64,000 nt of DNA from Chryseobacterium fluminis (GCF_026314945.1 NZ_CP111121.1:1302001-1366000); one strand, 5' to 3'; positions 38,563-51,500 are shown, numbered from the stretch's first letter. Made by a program: numbers and translations. The notes: a model not told the origin generated them from the letters alone.

Positions 38563-41500
38563 TTATTTTAGACTGAATGAGGGAATAGATTTTTTATCAA
38601 TCAGGCTAATTTTATTTACGGTTTCGTTCTGATTATCAACAATTTGTTTCAAACACAGCAAAAAACGTTCTCCCAGTTTTGAGATTTCCGAATCGTTGAA
38701 TACATTCTTTTGGTATTCAATAAAATAAGAGATTTCGTCCTGGTTATTATTGATATAAAAGCAAATAGGAAATTTGCTTCTTTTTATGATTTTTTCTTGC
38801 GGAACAAATGATATATTCTCCAAACTATCGGTATCATTTGCATCTTCGTGATTGATAAAATTGACATATACATCAATTCTGTCCATCAGATTAAAATGAT
38901 GTTTGTGATCAAAATCTTCAATAATAGAATCGAATGGATAAAATGAATTGTCGAAAATTTTTACTTGATTTTTAATTGTTTCGTCAATAATCTCTTTAAT
39001 TTTATTTTGACCATTGATTTTTACTCTATAAGGAGCCATATTCAAGTATAATCCAACCTGGCCTATTAAACTGGGATGATTTCTAAGATTAATGGGAGCT
39101 CCTATAATGATATCATTTTGACCGCTTATCTTATGAATTAAAATCCCTAAAGCAATAGTCATAATTCCCATCACATTATAATTATGATCTACACAATATT
39201 TTTTAATTTCTCCGGTAAATTCGGAAGAAAGCACTTTTGAGTAATGAGCTCCTTCAAAATTATCAGTAACTGAATTTTTATACCATTTAGGCTGTTGTTT
39301 TATATTTTCTAAATAGTTTTCCCAAAATTCTTTTTCTGAAGAAAATTCATTATTTGCCAACCTGTTTTTAATCCAGTAAGCATAATCCTTATACTGAACG
39401 TTAATTGGGCTGAGCTGGACCGAATGGCCCTTTTCATAAGCTTTATAAAATTTTATAACCTCACTGATAATAATCTTATCAGAGGTGTAATCCCCGATTA
39501 TATGATGCATTAATGTGGATAGAATGAACTTATCTTCGGAAATTTTAATCACAAGAAACTTTACCAATGGAGCTTTCTTCAAATCAAAAGCCAGATCGGT
39601 AAAATCTTTTAAATATTGTTTTGCGTTATTTTCGTTAAAGTTTTCACCAACAATTTTATAATCAAATACGGCATCAATAACAATTTCGTCAACAATTTTT
39701 TGTACTACTTCCCCAGCTTCATTTACATCAAATGCTGTTCTTAAGATTTCATATCGATTAAATATTTCCTGCAATGCCTTTTTAAAAAGCTCGACTTTAA
39801 AATCACCATTTACATGATACGTGTATGACATATTATTTGCTTTTGAGTGATCTTCAGATTGAGAGGCAAGCCAAATTCTTAATTGCTCATTAGATATGCT
39901 ATAACCATTTTCATTTTCAGAAATTGGTATGATTTCATTTTTCCCAGCGATGGATTCTAATACCGGAAGCGTGGAAATATGTGATGCCTGAGACCGTATT
40001 GTGGGACATAAAAACAGATCTTCAATTGTTAGATTAACATTGAAAGCCATTCTTATTTTAGATCTCAGTGAGATTTGCCTGATACTATTCCCTCCTAATG
40101 ACAGGAAATGATCTTCAGTTCCGATATTGCCTATATTCAGGACTTCCTGCCATAAGATTATTAATTTTTCTTCTACAGCATTAACTGGTTGTTTTTTTTG
40201 AGTTGTATTTCCTTCTGAAAGCCTTTTTTGGATGCTGTTCTGAAGGTGTACAGTATCTATTTTTCCATTTGCATTGATTGGAAATTCTTTTAATCGAAAA
40301 ATAACAGAAGGCATTTCATATACAGACAAATACTTTGAGCAATGCATTCTTAAATCATCCTCAGTGACAGTATTCGATCCATAAAAACATACAAGGCTGC
40401 TGCTTACAGAATCACTATTGTATATCATGCATTTTACGGTATGAATATCATTTAGTTTTAAGATTACAGTTTCAATAGAATTCATATCAATTCGGACCCC
40501 ATTGAGTTTAACCATTCCGTCTTCCCTGCCTATTACGATTACATTTCTTTCGGAATCATATTTCCCATAATCTCCGGTTTTATAGACTATATCTTTTTCC
40601 TGCCTCAATGGGTTTTGAACGAATTTTTCCGCTGTAAGTACCGGATCGTGGTAATAGCCTTTTGACAAAAATGGAGTTTTAATATAGATGTCTCCTTTTT
40701 CGTTAATTCGACACAACTCATTGGCTTCATTCACAATCAAAATCCTGGTATTGGATATAGGCTGTCCAACAGGTAAAACTTCTTCAGAATTTCTATTAAG
40801 ATTATTTTCTATTCGGTAAAATGACTTAACCAATGTAGATTCTGTGGCACCATAAAGGTTTATGATAGTGGTATTGTGCCCGTATAATTTTCTCCAGTTT
40901 GTAATATCCTTAGCATACAATTTTTCTCCTGCAAGCAATATATATTCTAATTCAGGAAACTCATTTGAAGTAACAGTTTCTGCTGCATTATGTATGGTTG
41001 AAAGTAATCGTAACATGGTCGGAATGGTATGTAACAATGTTATTTTTTCATTTTTAAGCCACTGAAGCAGCAAAGCTGAATCTTCTTTTATTTCTTTTGA
41101 TGGAAAACAAATAGTTCCTCCATTCATTAAGGCTACAAAAATATCTCTTAAAGAAGCGTCAAAAGAAAGTGATGTTAACTGCCCTACCTTAACTTTTTCA
41201 GTAATAGCCAGTTCTTTTGATTCCCAGTGTATAAAATGGCTTAAGCTCTGATGACTACCCAAAACTGCTTTAGGTTTTCCGGTTGACCCTGAGGTAAAAA
41301 ATATATAATTAGAGTCTTCACCTTCTACAACTATATCCTTATTGTGAATTGATAGTTCCATATCAATTTCATTCTCTATATAGATGCCTTCACTTTGTCT
41401 ATATTCTGAAAAAATCAATTTACCATCATTGCTGTCAACAGCAATAATGGTTGGAATATTATATTCGAAAAGAGAGTCATATCCGAAAAAGGAATTAAAA

Positions 41501-41832
41501 TTATTTTTTGAAATCAGTAAAGCTTCAGGCTTGATTTTCGTATAAAGTTCTTCCCAATAATTCTGACTGTATTTTTGATCCAGAGGTAAATAAACAGATC
41601 CTGATTTAAAAATACCCAGTATCGCAATTAACTGAGCCAGTCTGTCATCCAGAAAAGTAGTTATTATATCTTCTTTTTTTATAGAAAAATGAGCTAAAAG
41701 ATCTGCTAAACGATTAGCCTGACTGTTTAATTCACTATAAGATACCGATTTCGTTTCAGTACGAACTGCAATATTGGCTGGTTTTTCTTCCGCAATATTT
41801 TCAAATAAATAATGTAAAACTTTTTTATTCAT
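38563..41832 (-). CDS. NRPS protein A-PCP-C, probably activating an aspartate-type acidic amino acid
   Basis: The 1089-residue protein has an A domain at about 1-520 (TSGSTGKPKA, A5 NLYGATE), a PCP at about 545-620 (GGNSI, Ser583) and a C domain at about 640-1080. It starts with A, so its condensation partner is the C domain ending the 4670-residue protein upstream. Pocket residues read D-A-R-H-L-A-L-L-V-K. Arg and His at pocket positions 239 and 278 recall, from memory, the methylaspartate module of McyB (D-A-R-H-V-G-I-F-V-K) and the Glu module of McyE. The gene overlaps the racemase gene by 1 base (TAATG). Its C domain has HHIIGDY (His776, His777, Asp781), with Tyr for the usual Gly. The A8 region (DGMVKLNGVRID) also departs from the standard QVKIRG form. 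The family is certain; the substrate is inference. Confidence 0.92.
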   Translation of the reverse strand: MNKKVLHYLFENIAEEKPANIAVRTETKSVSYSELNSQANRLADLLAHFSIKKEDIITTFLDDRLAQLIAILGIFKSGSVYLPLDQKYSQNYWEELYTKIKPEALLISKNNFNSFFGYDSLFEYNIPTIIAVDSNDGKLIFSEYRQSEGIYIENEIDMELSIHNKDIVVEGEDSNYIFFTSGSTGKPKAVLGSHQSLSHFIHWESKELAITEKVKVGQLTSLSFDASLRDIFVALMNGGTICFPSKEIKEDSALLLQWLKNEKITLLHTIPTMLRLLSTIHNAAETVTSNEFPELEYILLAGEKLYAKDITNWRKLYGHNTTIINLYGATESTLVKSFYRIENNLNRNSEEVLPVGQPISNTRILIVNEANELCRINEKGDIYIKTPFLSKGYYHDPVLTAEKFVQNPLRQEKDIVYKTGDYGKYDSERNVIVIGREDGMVKLNGVRIDMNSIETVILKLNDIHTVKCMIYNSDSVSSSLVCFYGSNTVTEDDLRMHCSKYLSVYEMPSVIFRLKEFPINANGKIDTVHLQNSIQKRLSEGNTTQKKQPVNAVEEKLIILWQEVLNIGNIGTEDHFLSLGGNSIRQISLRSKIRMAFNVNLTIEDLFLCPTIRSQASHISTLPVLESIAGKNEIIPISENENGYSISNEQLRIWLASQSEDHSKANNMSYTYHVNGDFKVELFKKALQEIFNRYEILRTAFDVNEAGEVVQKIVDEIVIDAVFDYKIVGENFNENNAKQYLKDFTDLAFDLKKAPLVKFLVIKISEDKFILSTLMHHIIGDYTSDKIIISEVIKFYKAYEKGHSVQLSPINVQYKDYAYWIKNRLANNEFSSEKEFWENYLENIKQQPKWYKNSVTDNFEGAHYSKVLSSEFTGEIKKYCVDHNYNVMGIMTIALGILIHKISGQNDIIIGAPINLRNHPSLIGQVGLYLNMAPYRVKINGQNKIKEIIDETIKNQVKIFDNSFYPFDSIIEDFDHKHHFNLMDRIDVYVNFINHEDANDTDSLENISFVPQEKIIKRSKFPICFYINNNQDEISYFIEYQKNVFNDSEISKLGERFLLCLKQIVDNQNETVNKISLIDKKSIPSFSLK

Positions 41833-42578
41833 TATAGCGCTATTTCTATTTTTTTTAGATTCATTAAATCCACCACTTCATCTACCAATACGTCTATTAC
41901 ATCCAGAAAATGAATATTGACATCAGCATTTTTAATACCTATCTGAACTTCTGTACATCCACCAATGATAAGCTGAACGTCTTTATCTATAAGGCTCTTT
42001 AAAGCGTCATTAAATAAATCATAAGCAGAATCAGAAATTGTAGAGGATTTAAATCCTCCTTCCATGTAAACCGATTTCATAAATTTTTCCTCCTGATCAT
42101 ATTTACTGAGTGTTATCAATTCAAAAGGCATACTTTGGAATCTGTCGTGAAACAGTTTAGAATTTATTGTGCCTGTTGTTGCTAATAATCCTATTTTTTG
42201 AAGATGGCTATACTCTTTTAATAACCGGCTCGCTATCAGGTCTATAGGATTTACTATTTTACTCTTGCCTAAAGCATCAAATTGATTTAAAAAATAATAG
42301 GACGTTACACAGGTAGAAATAATATAATCCACCTCACATTTCTCAAGAATGTCCAGTGATCTCTTAAGTTCTTTCAGGGGCGATTCTTCATTATATACTA
42401 TCGCAAGGGTTCTGTCCGGAACCTGGCTATTGTTATGCACAATAAATTCCGGGAAATCCTGATCGCATTTGGCATCAGTTTTATCAATCAGCTTGTTTAA
42501 AAAAAGCAACCCTGCCCTGGTGCCCATACCAGAAATAATACCTAATTTATTTTTCATAAATATGTTATTTGATATCAT
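41832..42578 (-). CDS. Aspartate/glutamate racemase family protein
   Basis: The 248-residue protein belongs to the cofactor-independent Asp/Glu racemase family, which uses two cysteines to interconvert L and D acidic amino acids in the cytoplasm. Both are visible: Cys90 in STCVTSYYF and Cys208 in GGCTEVQ. The first motif departs from the usual CNT pattern (Val for Asn). The N-terminal GIISGMGTRAG matches the usual glycine-rich start. A second Met at residue 8 (position 42557) aligns better with typical family starts and may be the true start. It lies 6 bases after the upstream NRPS stop and overlaps the next gene by 1 base, so it is built into the operon. Most likely it supplies D-Asp or D-Glu to the A domain encoded next, as McyF does in microcystin synthesis. 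A hydantoin or other racemase substrate is possible. Confidence 0.88.
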   Translation of the reverse strand: MISNNIFMKNKLGIISGMGTRAGLLFLNKLIDKTDAKCDQDFPEFIVHNNSQVPDRTLAIVYNEESPLKELKRSLDILEKCEVDYIISTCVTSYYFLNQFDALGKSKIVNPIDLIASRLLKEYSHLQKIGLLATTGTINSKLFHDRFQSMPFELITLSKYDQEEKFMKSVYMEGGFKSSTISDSAYDLFNDALKSLIDKDVQLIIGGCTEVQIGIKNADVNIHFLDVIDVLVDEVVDLMNLKKIEIAL

Positions 42579-42584
42579 TTTTAT

Positions 42585-45500
42585 TTAAAAACTATCGTCA
42601 ATAGCAGCATTGATGTCATCAAAAAAGCTAGCCTGCTCTTGGATTTCTTCCGTATTCGATGCAACGATGTAATCATCAATTGGTAAAGAATCGTTTGAAA
42701 AAACAGATTCCATCAGCATTAAAAATTCTATGAACATTTTTTCTATTACATCAGCCTCAAATAAATCGGTATTGTAAATAATATTGCAGGAAATTTTATT
42801 TTCATAAACTTTAAAGTAAAAAGTCAAATCAAATTTGCTTTTATATGATTCTATCATGTTAGAATATCCTTGTTCGTTTATTGCAATCTGATTCTGATTT
42901 ATGGCATTTTGAATCATAACAACAGACACATCAAACAAAGGGCTTCTGGATAAATCTCTCTGCAGTTTAAAGTGATCTGTTATGGATTCTACAGGAAAGG
43001 ACTGGTGTTCCAAACCTTCTAAAACAGTATTTTTAACTATTTCTAAAAGTGACTGATAATTCTCTTTATTAGGCAATAAAACTCTAAACGGCACCGTATT
43101 TACAAAACATCCGATCTGGCCTTTCAGACTATGATGATCTCTACCGTCTAAAGGGCTGCCAATAACCAGATCTTTTTGATAAGAATATTTATATAATAAA
43201 ATATAAATAAGACTTAAAAAATTCATAAACAACGTGGTCTCTGTATTTTGCGCTGTCTGTAATAGTTTTGTATAATTATTTCCGGTTATATCGCCAGAGA
43301 AAACATTCCCGTTATATGTTTTAATTTGGGGGCGTTCTTTTGATACAATCAGATCAAGCGGCGGAACTTCTTTTTCAAATTTATTCAACCAATATTTTTG
43401 CTGCTGTTTTTCTGAATTATTTTGTGCGATCCAGGCAACATAATCTTTGTGTTGAATTTTTAAATCTTCAAGTTCTACTTTATTTCCATTTTCATAAGCT
43501 TTATAAAAAGCTAAAACATCATTTGTTAAAACTTCCATGGACCACCCATCTCCTATTATGTGATGTATATTATAATAAAACACATAATGCGTATCACTTA
43601 TCTGCAGCAATACAGCACGCAATAAAGGTCCGTTTTCAAGATCGAAGCGTTTTTCGTTGTCGTCATCAACAAAGTTTTTTATTACTTTCTCAATGTTTTC
43701 CACATGACGATAATCTTGATATTCCACCTCAAATTTTAATTTTTCGGGAGGTAAAACCCATTGTTTTATTTCGCCATCAATGTTTTCTTTAAAAACGGTT
43801 CTCAATATTTCATGGCGTTCTATTGTAGCAAGTATAGCCTTTCTGAAATTTTCCGGATTAATGGCTAATTCAATACAAGCAGGCATATGGTATGCTTTAG
43901 ATCCGTTTTCGAATTGACTGGCTATCCAGATTCTTTTCTGAATTGCAGACACAGCATAACTTTCAGCTTCCGGTATTTTAGGTATTTCATCCTGATCGAT
44001 TGTATCACATAATTCCAACAGCTTAACATGAGAATTAATAGTTGTTGATTTGAATATATCGTTTACCTTAATTTTTACATTAAAGGCTTTTCTGTATTCA
44101 TTAATCAATAAGCCGGCTTTTAAACTATGCCCTCCAAGTTCAAAGAAATTATCGGTAACTCCCACATTTTCAATCTTTAAAACGTCTTCCCATATCGCAA
44201 CCAATTCTCTTTCAACGCTCGTTACCGGTGCAACAAATTCTTTTCGGATCATATCATCTGATGATATGGAAGGAAGGGACTTTCGATCAATTTTACCGTT
44301 TGGGGTCAAAGGAAAATGAGATAATTCGACAAAAAACCCAGGAACCATATAATCTGGTAATCTGTCCTGAAGAAAATTACGAAGGGCTCTTTTATCCAAA
44401 GTATTTTCTGAGATGATGTACGCTACCAAAACTTTTTCTGAGTTTAGCTTTTTCGTCTCTACTATAACCTGTTTTAAAGATGCTGAAAATTTCAAAAGCG
44501 TATTTTCGATTTCTCCAAGTTCAATTCTGTAGCCTCTTATTTTAACCTGATGGTCTTTTCTTCCTAAAAATTCAACATTCCCATCTGGAAGCCAACGCCC
44601 CAGATCGCCTGTATCATACATTCTTTGTCCGTCGACAAATGGATTTGCAATAAATTTCTCTGACGTAAGCGTTTCATTATTAAGATAACCACGTGCTATA
44701 CTGGCTCCCGACACGTAAATCTTACCACTCACTCCTACCGGTAAAATTTGTAACTGATCTCCCAAAATATAAACCTGCGTATTAGAAACCGGTTTACCTA
44801 TTGGGATCATTCCGCCATGATCTGGATTTACTTTATAAAACGTACTCACTACCGTATTTTCTGTCGGCCCATAATTATTATAAATATCTAAATGTGAACC
44901 TTCAGCTATTTTTAACGATTCTCCTCCAACCAAAAGCTTCACTTTATCGATGACGATTCCGGAGCTGATTAAATCACTGCAAATAGCAGATGGCAAATAA
45001 CTATGTGATATCTTGTTACTACTGTAAAAATCAGCCAGCTTTTTTAAATTTAACCGTATCTCCTCTTCTCCAATAGGATACAGAGATGCTCCACTAATCA
45101 GATAAGGAAAAATCTCCCAAACAGATGCATCAAATCCAACTCCGGAAAATAACGCTCCACGACTATCTTCATCAACTTTAAATGCCGTGCAATGCCAATA
45201 GCATAAATTAATTAAATTATGATGTTCAACCATTACCCCTTTTGGCTGACCTGTAGTTCCGGAGGTATAAATTACATAGGCTAAATCAGTTGCAGAAGTG
45301 ATTTTTTCAATATTCAATTGCGAATACTGGTTCTGAACTTTTCTGAATTTTTCGAACAGGAGTTCATCAATAATAACTTTAGCTGCGCTATCTTTCTTTA
45401 TGTAATCTATTCTATCGTGTGGGTAATTTGGGTCAATGGGCACATAAGCTGCTCCGGATTTTAATATTCCTAAAATTGAAATAATCAGGTCTTCACTTCT

Positions 45501-48500
45501 CTCTAATTTAATCCCAATTAAATCATCAGCCTGAACACTATAATTTTCTCTTAAGTAATGAGCAAGCTGATTGGAAAGTTTATTTAATTCGTGATATGTA
45601 AATGTATTGTCTTCAAAAACAACTGCTGTATTATCAGGTTTTTTTTCAACCTGTTCTTCAAATAAGGCAACAATTGTATTATCTTTTGGATAAAAAGCTG
45701 CCGTTGCATTAAAATCGAATAACAATTGCTGTTTTTCAGATGGCTTCAAATAATCTGTCTGATCTAACACGGCTGATGGATCGGCAATTGAATTGCTTAC
45801 CAGATTTTCAAAATGACTGAAGATTCTTTCTATTAAAAAAGCATTATAAATGTCAGTGTTGTATTGTATCGTTAAAGACAAACCTTCTTCACATTCTGTG
45901 AAGACCAAACTCATATCAAATTGAGCGATCTTATTTTCAAAAGCATAGCTTTCTGCCTGCAGGCCTGCTAAATCTTCTTCATTTGTTATTTGTAATTGTG
46001 CTTGATTTTGCAGCACAACAATAACATCAAATAAGGCTGAACGACTGGTATCTCTTTTTAAATTTAATTGACCAATCAAATCATCAAAGGGATAGTTTTG
46101 ATATTGATACGCTTTTAATAATGTATGTTTTTCATTATCTAAAATGTCTGAAATAGTAGCATTTTCTGCTATCTGAGTTCTTATTGCCAGTGTATTAAGA
46201 TATAAACCAATTTGGTTCTCTAAATCAGGATGTTCTCTTCCTGCAATAGGTGTTCCTATTATAATATCTCGCTGATTTGTATATTTATAAAATAAAGCTT
46301 TTACCCCCGACAATAAACTCATAAACAAAGTAGCATCATGATCTTTTGAGAATTTTTTTACTTTCTCCAAAAATTCTTTTGAAAATTGATGACTGATACT
46401 GTTTCCACTAAATGTTTTCACTAAAGGACGCTTATTAAAACTTGGCAATTCTAATATTGGCAGCTCACCTGAAAATTGTTTCATCCAATATTGTTCAGCT
46501 GCATTGTACTTCTGTTTTTGGATATCATCATTTAGCCAAACTGCATAATCCTTGTACTGAATTTTTAACTCCGGTAAATTGATGGCTGTATTGTTAACTA
46601 AAGAATTATATACACTTACAATTTCTTTGATTAATAATTCCATAGACCATCCATCACTAATAATATGATGCATGGACATAAAGAAAATATGTTCCCTTTC
46701 CTTAATTTTTAGTAAAGATGCTTTAATCAGAGAGCCTTTTTCTAAATCAAAAGCAATCGCGATCTCATTTGCCAAATAAGCATCAACAATGTCCTTGGCT
46801 TCATTATTAGGAATAAGATCAACATAATTGATTGTAAAGTTTAGCTCCTCTTTTGGCGTAATAAACTGACGTACCTGTTCTCCTTCTATTGGCCGGAAAG
46901 TTGTTCTTAAAATCTCGTGCCTAAGAATTAGTGATTTAAAGGCTTCTTCAAATTTTAAAATATCCAAATCTCCTGTAAACTTCAGAACAACAGGCATATT
47001 ATACGCTAAAGATGCGCCTTCAAACTGGTTTAATACCCAAAATCTACGTTGAGAGGGAGTCAACGGATAACTTCCTGATTCCGGGGCGGGTGGGATAGCC
47101 AAATAATCCGCTTGGATTAAATTTTTGCTCAGTCCTTTTATTGTTGGATTATTAAAAAAGTGCTTAAGCGAAATACCAGTGCCCAGTTCTTTAAAAGTCT
47201 TGTTGATCACCTGAACCGCTATTAAACTATTTCCGCCTAATTCGAAGAAATTATCCGTTATTCCCAATTTATCAACATTTAAAACTTCCTCCCAGATCTT
47301 GATCAATTGTAATTCTGTATTTGTTGTTGGGGCGATGTATTCACGTCTTATAAGATCTTCTCCTGAGATCGTTGGCAATGATTTTTTATCTACTTTTCCG
47401 TTTGGAGTTAATGGCATTTTGTCCAGCTCCAGGTAGTAACCTGGCAGCATATAATCTGGTAATTTACTTTGCAAATAGCTTCTTAAATCTGCCTTATCTA
47501 TTTTCGTTTCACTTACGTAATAAGCAACTAATGCCTTTTGAGAATTAAATTCTTTTGCTTCTAAAACTACCTGCTTTAGCTGATCAGAAAACCCTAAAAT
47601 AGCCGATTCTATCTCTCCCAGTTCAATTCTATAGCCTCTTATTTTAACCTGATGGTCTTTTCTGCCTATAAATTCTATGTTTCCATCTGATAACCAATAG
47701 CCTAAATCTCCTGTATCATACATTCTTTCCCCTTCTATAAAAGGATTGGTCAAAAACTTTTCCTCCGTGAGATCTGCCCGGTTCAGATAGCCTCTCGCTA
47801 CACCTGCTCCGGATACGAAGATCCTGCCTGTAACTCCCAGAGGAACCAATTGGTTATGCTGATCAAGAATCAATACCTGGGTATTGGAGATTGGCTTACC
47901 TATAGAAATGGTTCTGGAATCTTTATTCGTAATACGATAAGATGTACTATAGGTGGTATCTTCCGATGGACCGTAGAGATTCCGAACTTCGATTTTATCC
48001 AAAGGAAGCTTCGCAATAATATCTGTAGGAAGAACTTCTCCTGCCATATTGATCACTTTGATATGATCCAGCAGTACTTGATCTTCTATTAATTTTCTTA
48101 CTACAGAGGGAACCGTATTTAATAATATATTACTGTCCTGATCCAGATAATGATTGATTTCCAGGGCATTCTTTAAAATCCTTATTTTCTTACCTGTCGA
48201 AAGGGTATAGAAAAATTCATAGACAGACAAATCAAAGCAATGAGAGGTAACTCCGTAAACAATATCAAATGCATCAGCATGATACTCCTTTTTAGACCAG
48301 TTAATCAATTCAACGGCATTATGATGCTCTATCATTACACCTTTGGGGTTTCCTGTAGTTCCGGATGTATAAATAATATAAGCCAGATGATCGGATGTTG
48401 AGCGCTGATCTGCATTTAATGGGCTGTAATTGTCCTGAACTTCATAAAATTTCTCTAATAGGTCCTGATCAATAACAACTTTGCTATTGCTGTCTTTTTC

Positions 48501-51500
48501 AATATAATCAATTCGATGTTGCGGATAATTTAAATCTACAGGCACGTAGGCCGCTCCGGATTTCAGTACTCCCAATAAGCTAACAAGCAGGAATTCATTC
48601 CGTTCTAGTTTAACTGCGATTAAATCGTCAGGATCAATAGTATAATGAGCTCTTAAATAAGCCGCCAACTGATTTGCTTTTTCATTTAACTCCTTATACG
48701 TAAGCCTACGATCCTCAAAGATAACTGCCGTATCATCAGGTGTTTCAGCAACCTGTTCTTCAAATAAATCTACCAGGGTTTTATTCTGTGTATGAACAAC
48801 TTTTGTATCGTTAAAGTCAAATAGTAATTGTTGTTTTTCTGGCTCTGTTAAATAATTTATGGTTTCTAAAGCCTGCGAAGGATGATTTATACATTCTTTT
48901 AATACATTCTCAAGATGAGCAAACATTCTTTCAATGGTCCCGCCATGATAGATATCTGTATTGTAGTTTATTGAAAGCGACAGCACCTCTGTTTCAACGA
49001 AAGTATACGTAATATCAAATTTAGAAATTGAACTTTCAATCTCATACGGGCTCACTTCAAGATTTAGCAGAGTATCATTGTTTAGATTGTTTAACTGCCC
49101 TTGACTTTGTAAAACCATCAGGACATCAAACAGCGCCGAGCGGCTCATATCTCGTTTCAAATTTAACTTACCTACCAGAGAATCAAAGGAATAATGCTGA
49201 TGTTCATAGGCTTCCAGCAGAGTTTCTTTTTGAACCGCAAGTAAATCCTTAAAACAAATCTCTTTTTTTAATCGTGTACGGATCGCCAGTGTATTAAGGT
49301 ATAAACCTATTTGGTTCTCTAAATCAGGATGTTCTCTTCCTGCTATTGGAGTTCCAATGATAATATCATCCTGACCGGTATATCTGTATAACAATGCATT
49401 TATTCCCGACATTAAAGTCATAAATAAAGTAACATCCTGTTCTTTTGAAAAAGACTGAAGCCTGTCTGAAAATTCTTTTGAAAATCTCTGAGTAACACTT
49501 GCCCCGTTATAAGTCTGAACCAAGGGACGAGTATTAGAACCCGGCAATTCTAAAACCGGCAGAGTTCCTGAAAATTGTGTAAGCCAATAATTTTCTGAAG
49601 CTTCTTCATTTTTCTGTTCCTCATTTCGCCAAACAGCGTAATCTTTATACTGAATTTCCAATTGTGGTAATTCTGCTTCTTTTTCTTTTAATAGAGCATT
49701 GTAGATTTTTATTACTTCGGAGATTAAGATTTCCATAGACCATCCGTCGCCAATGATGTGGTGCAACGTCAAGAAAAACAAAAATTCATCATCTTTTAGT
49801 TGTATAATACTGGCCCTTAGAAGAGGTGCACGCTCCAGATCAAATGTCTCATTGTTGCTTTGTCTTAAATAATCAGCAAGAAATTCTTCCTGACTGATCA
49901 TAAAACGAAAATCTTTTTCAATGATTTGAAAATCTACAGCTGAAGCTGGAATAATATATTGATAGACTTCACCTAATTGAGTAGCTTTAAAGCTGGTTCT
50001 TAAAATTTCATGGCGTTCGATTAACAATTTAAAAGAAGTTTGAAATTTAACAGTATCAACATTTCCTTTTAAACGAACCGCACCCGGCATATTATACGCC
50101 AGAGATCCCCCTTCAAGCTGGCTTAGTATCCAAAGTCTGCTTTGGGAGCCAGTTAAAGGATAAAATTCAGATTGCGAAGCTTTAGAGATAGCCCAATACT
50201 TTTTGTTTTTTAATGTTTTACTTAATCCTGATATCGTAGCATTCGCAAAGAAATCTTTATAGCCTACAGAACTTCCCAATTGTTTTTGAACTCTGTTGAT
50301 CACCTGAGAAACTATTAAACTATGCCCTCCCAGATCAAAGAAATTATCATTGATACCGATTTTTGGCAACCCTAACACCTCCTGCCATATTGCAGCCAAC
50401 TGTTTTTCGATTTCTGTGGATGGTTCAACATATTCTTCTTTTATTAAGTCATTGTCGTCCACTTCCGGTAATGCTTTCAGATTTGCCTTTCCATTTGAGG
50501 TGAGTGGAATAACATCTAATGGAACATAATAATCAGGAACCATATATTCTGGTAATAACCTGCTTAAAGTATTCTGAAGTTCTTTTTTATCAATTTCATG
50601 ATCTGATACATAATAGGCTGCCAGAATTTTGTTCCCTTGGCTGCCTTTAGTCACCACAACGGCCTGCTTTAAAGCTGTAGAAGATTGTAATAGCGCCATT
50701 TCAATCTCACCAAGCTCTATCCTGAACCCCCGGATTTTTACCTGGTGGTCTTTTCTTCCTAAAAACTCTACAGAACCATCTGAAAGCCATCGCCCAAGAT
50801 CGCCTGTATCATATAGTGTATCTCCTTCAACGAATGGATTGGGTATAAACTTTTCTCTTGTTAAATCCGGAAGATTCAGATAACCTCGGGCAACTCCTGC
50901 ACCACCTACATAAATCTTCCCGGTAACACCTACAGGTGTAGGATGCAATGATTCATCTAGAATATATGCAGTGGTATTTGGAATGGGTTTACCTAAAGGA
51001 ATTGTTGTACAGGTCAAACTGTCAATTTCGTATATTAGTGAAAAAGTAGTATTTTCTGTAGGACCATATACATTGTTCAGCTGTATATCCGGAAAAGCAT
51101 TAAATACTTTTTTGATGTGATGTGAAGAAATAGCGTCTCCACCAACCATTAATTTTTTTACATTTTTAAAAACCGCAATATGGCTATCAACAATATAGTT
51201 AAACCATGAAGTCGTGATGAAAAAACAATCCACCTTGTTTTTATTGATAACTTCTTCCAGTTTATCATTCTGTAATAAATCATCCTGAGAAGCAAGGATG
51301 AGTCCTGCTCCGTTTAATAAGGTTCCAAAATATTCAAAAATAGTAGCATCAAATGATATTGCTCCGGTACTTAGAAGAATATTTTCAGTACCTAACGTAA
51401 AATAAGAACATGGTTTAACAAGTCTTACTACACTTCTATTCTCCACCATAACACCTTTAGGATTACCTGTTGTTCCAGAGGTATAGATTACGTAAACAAG

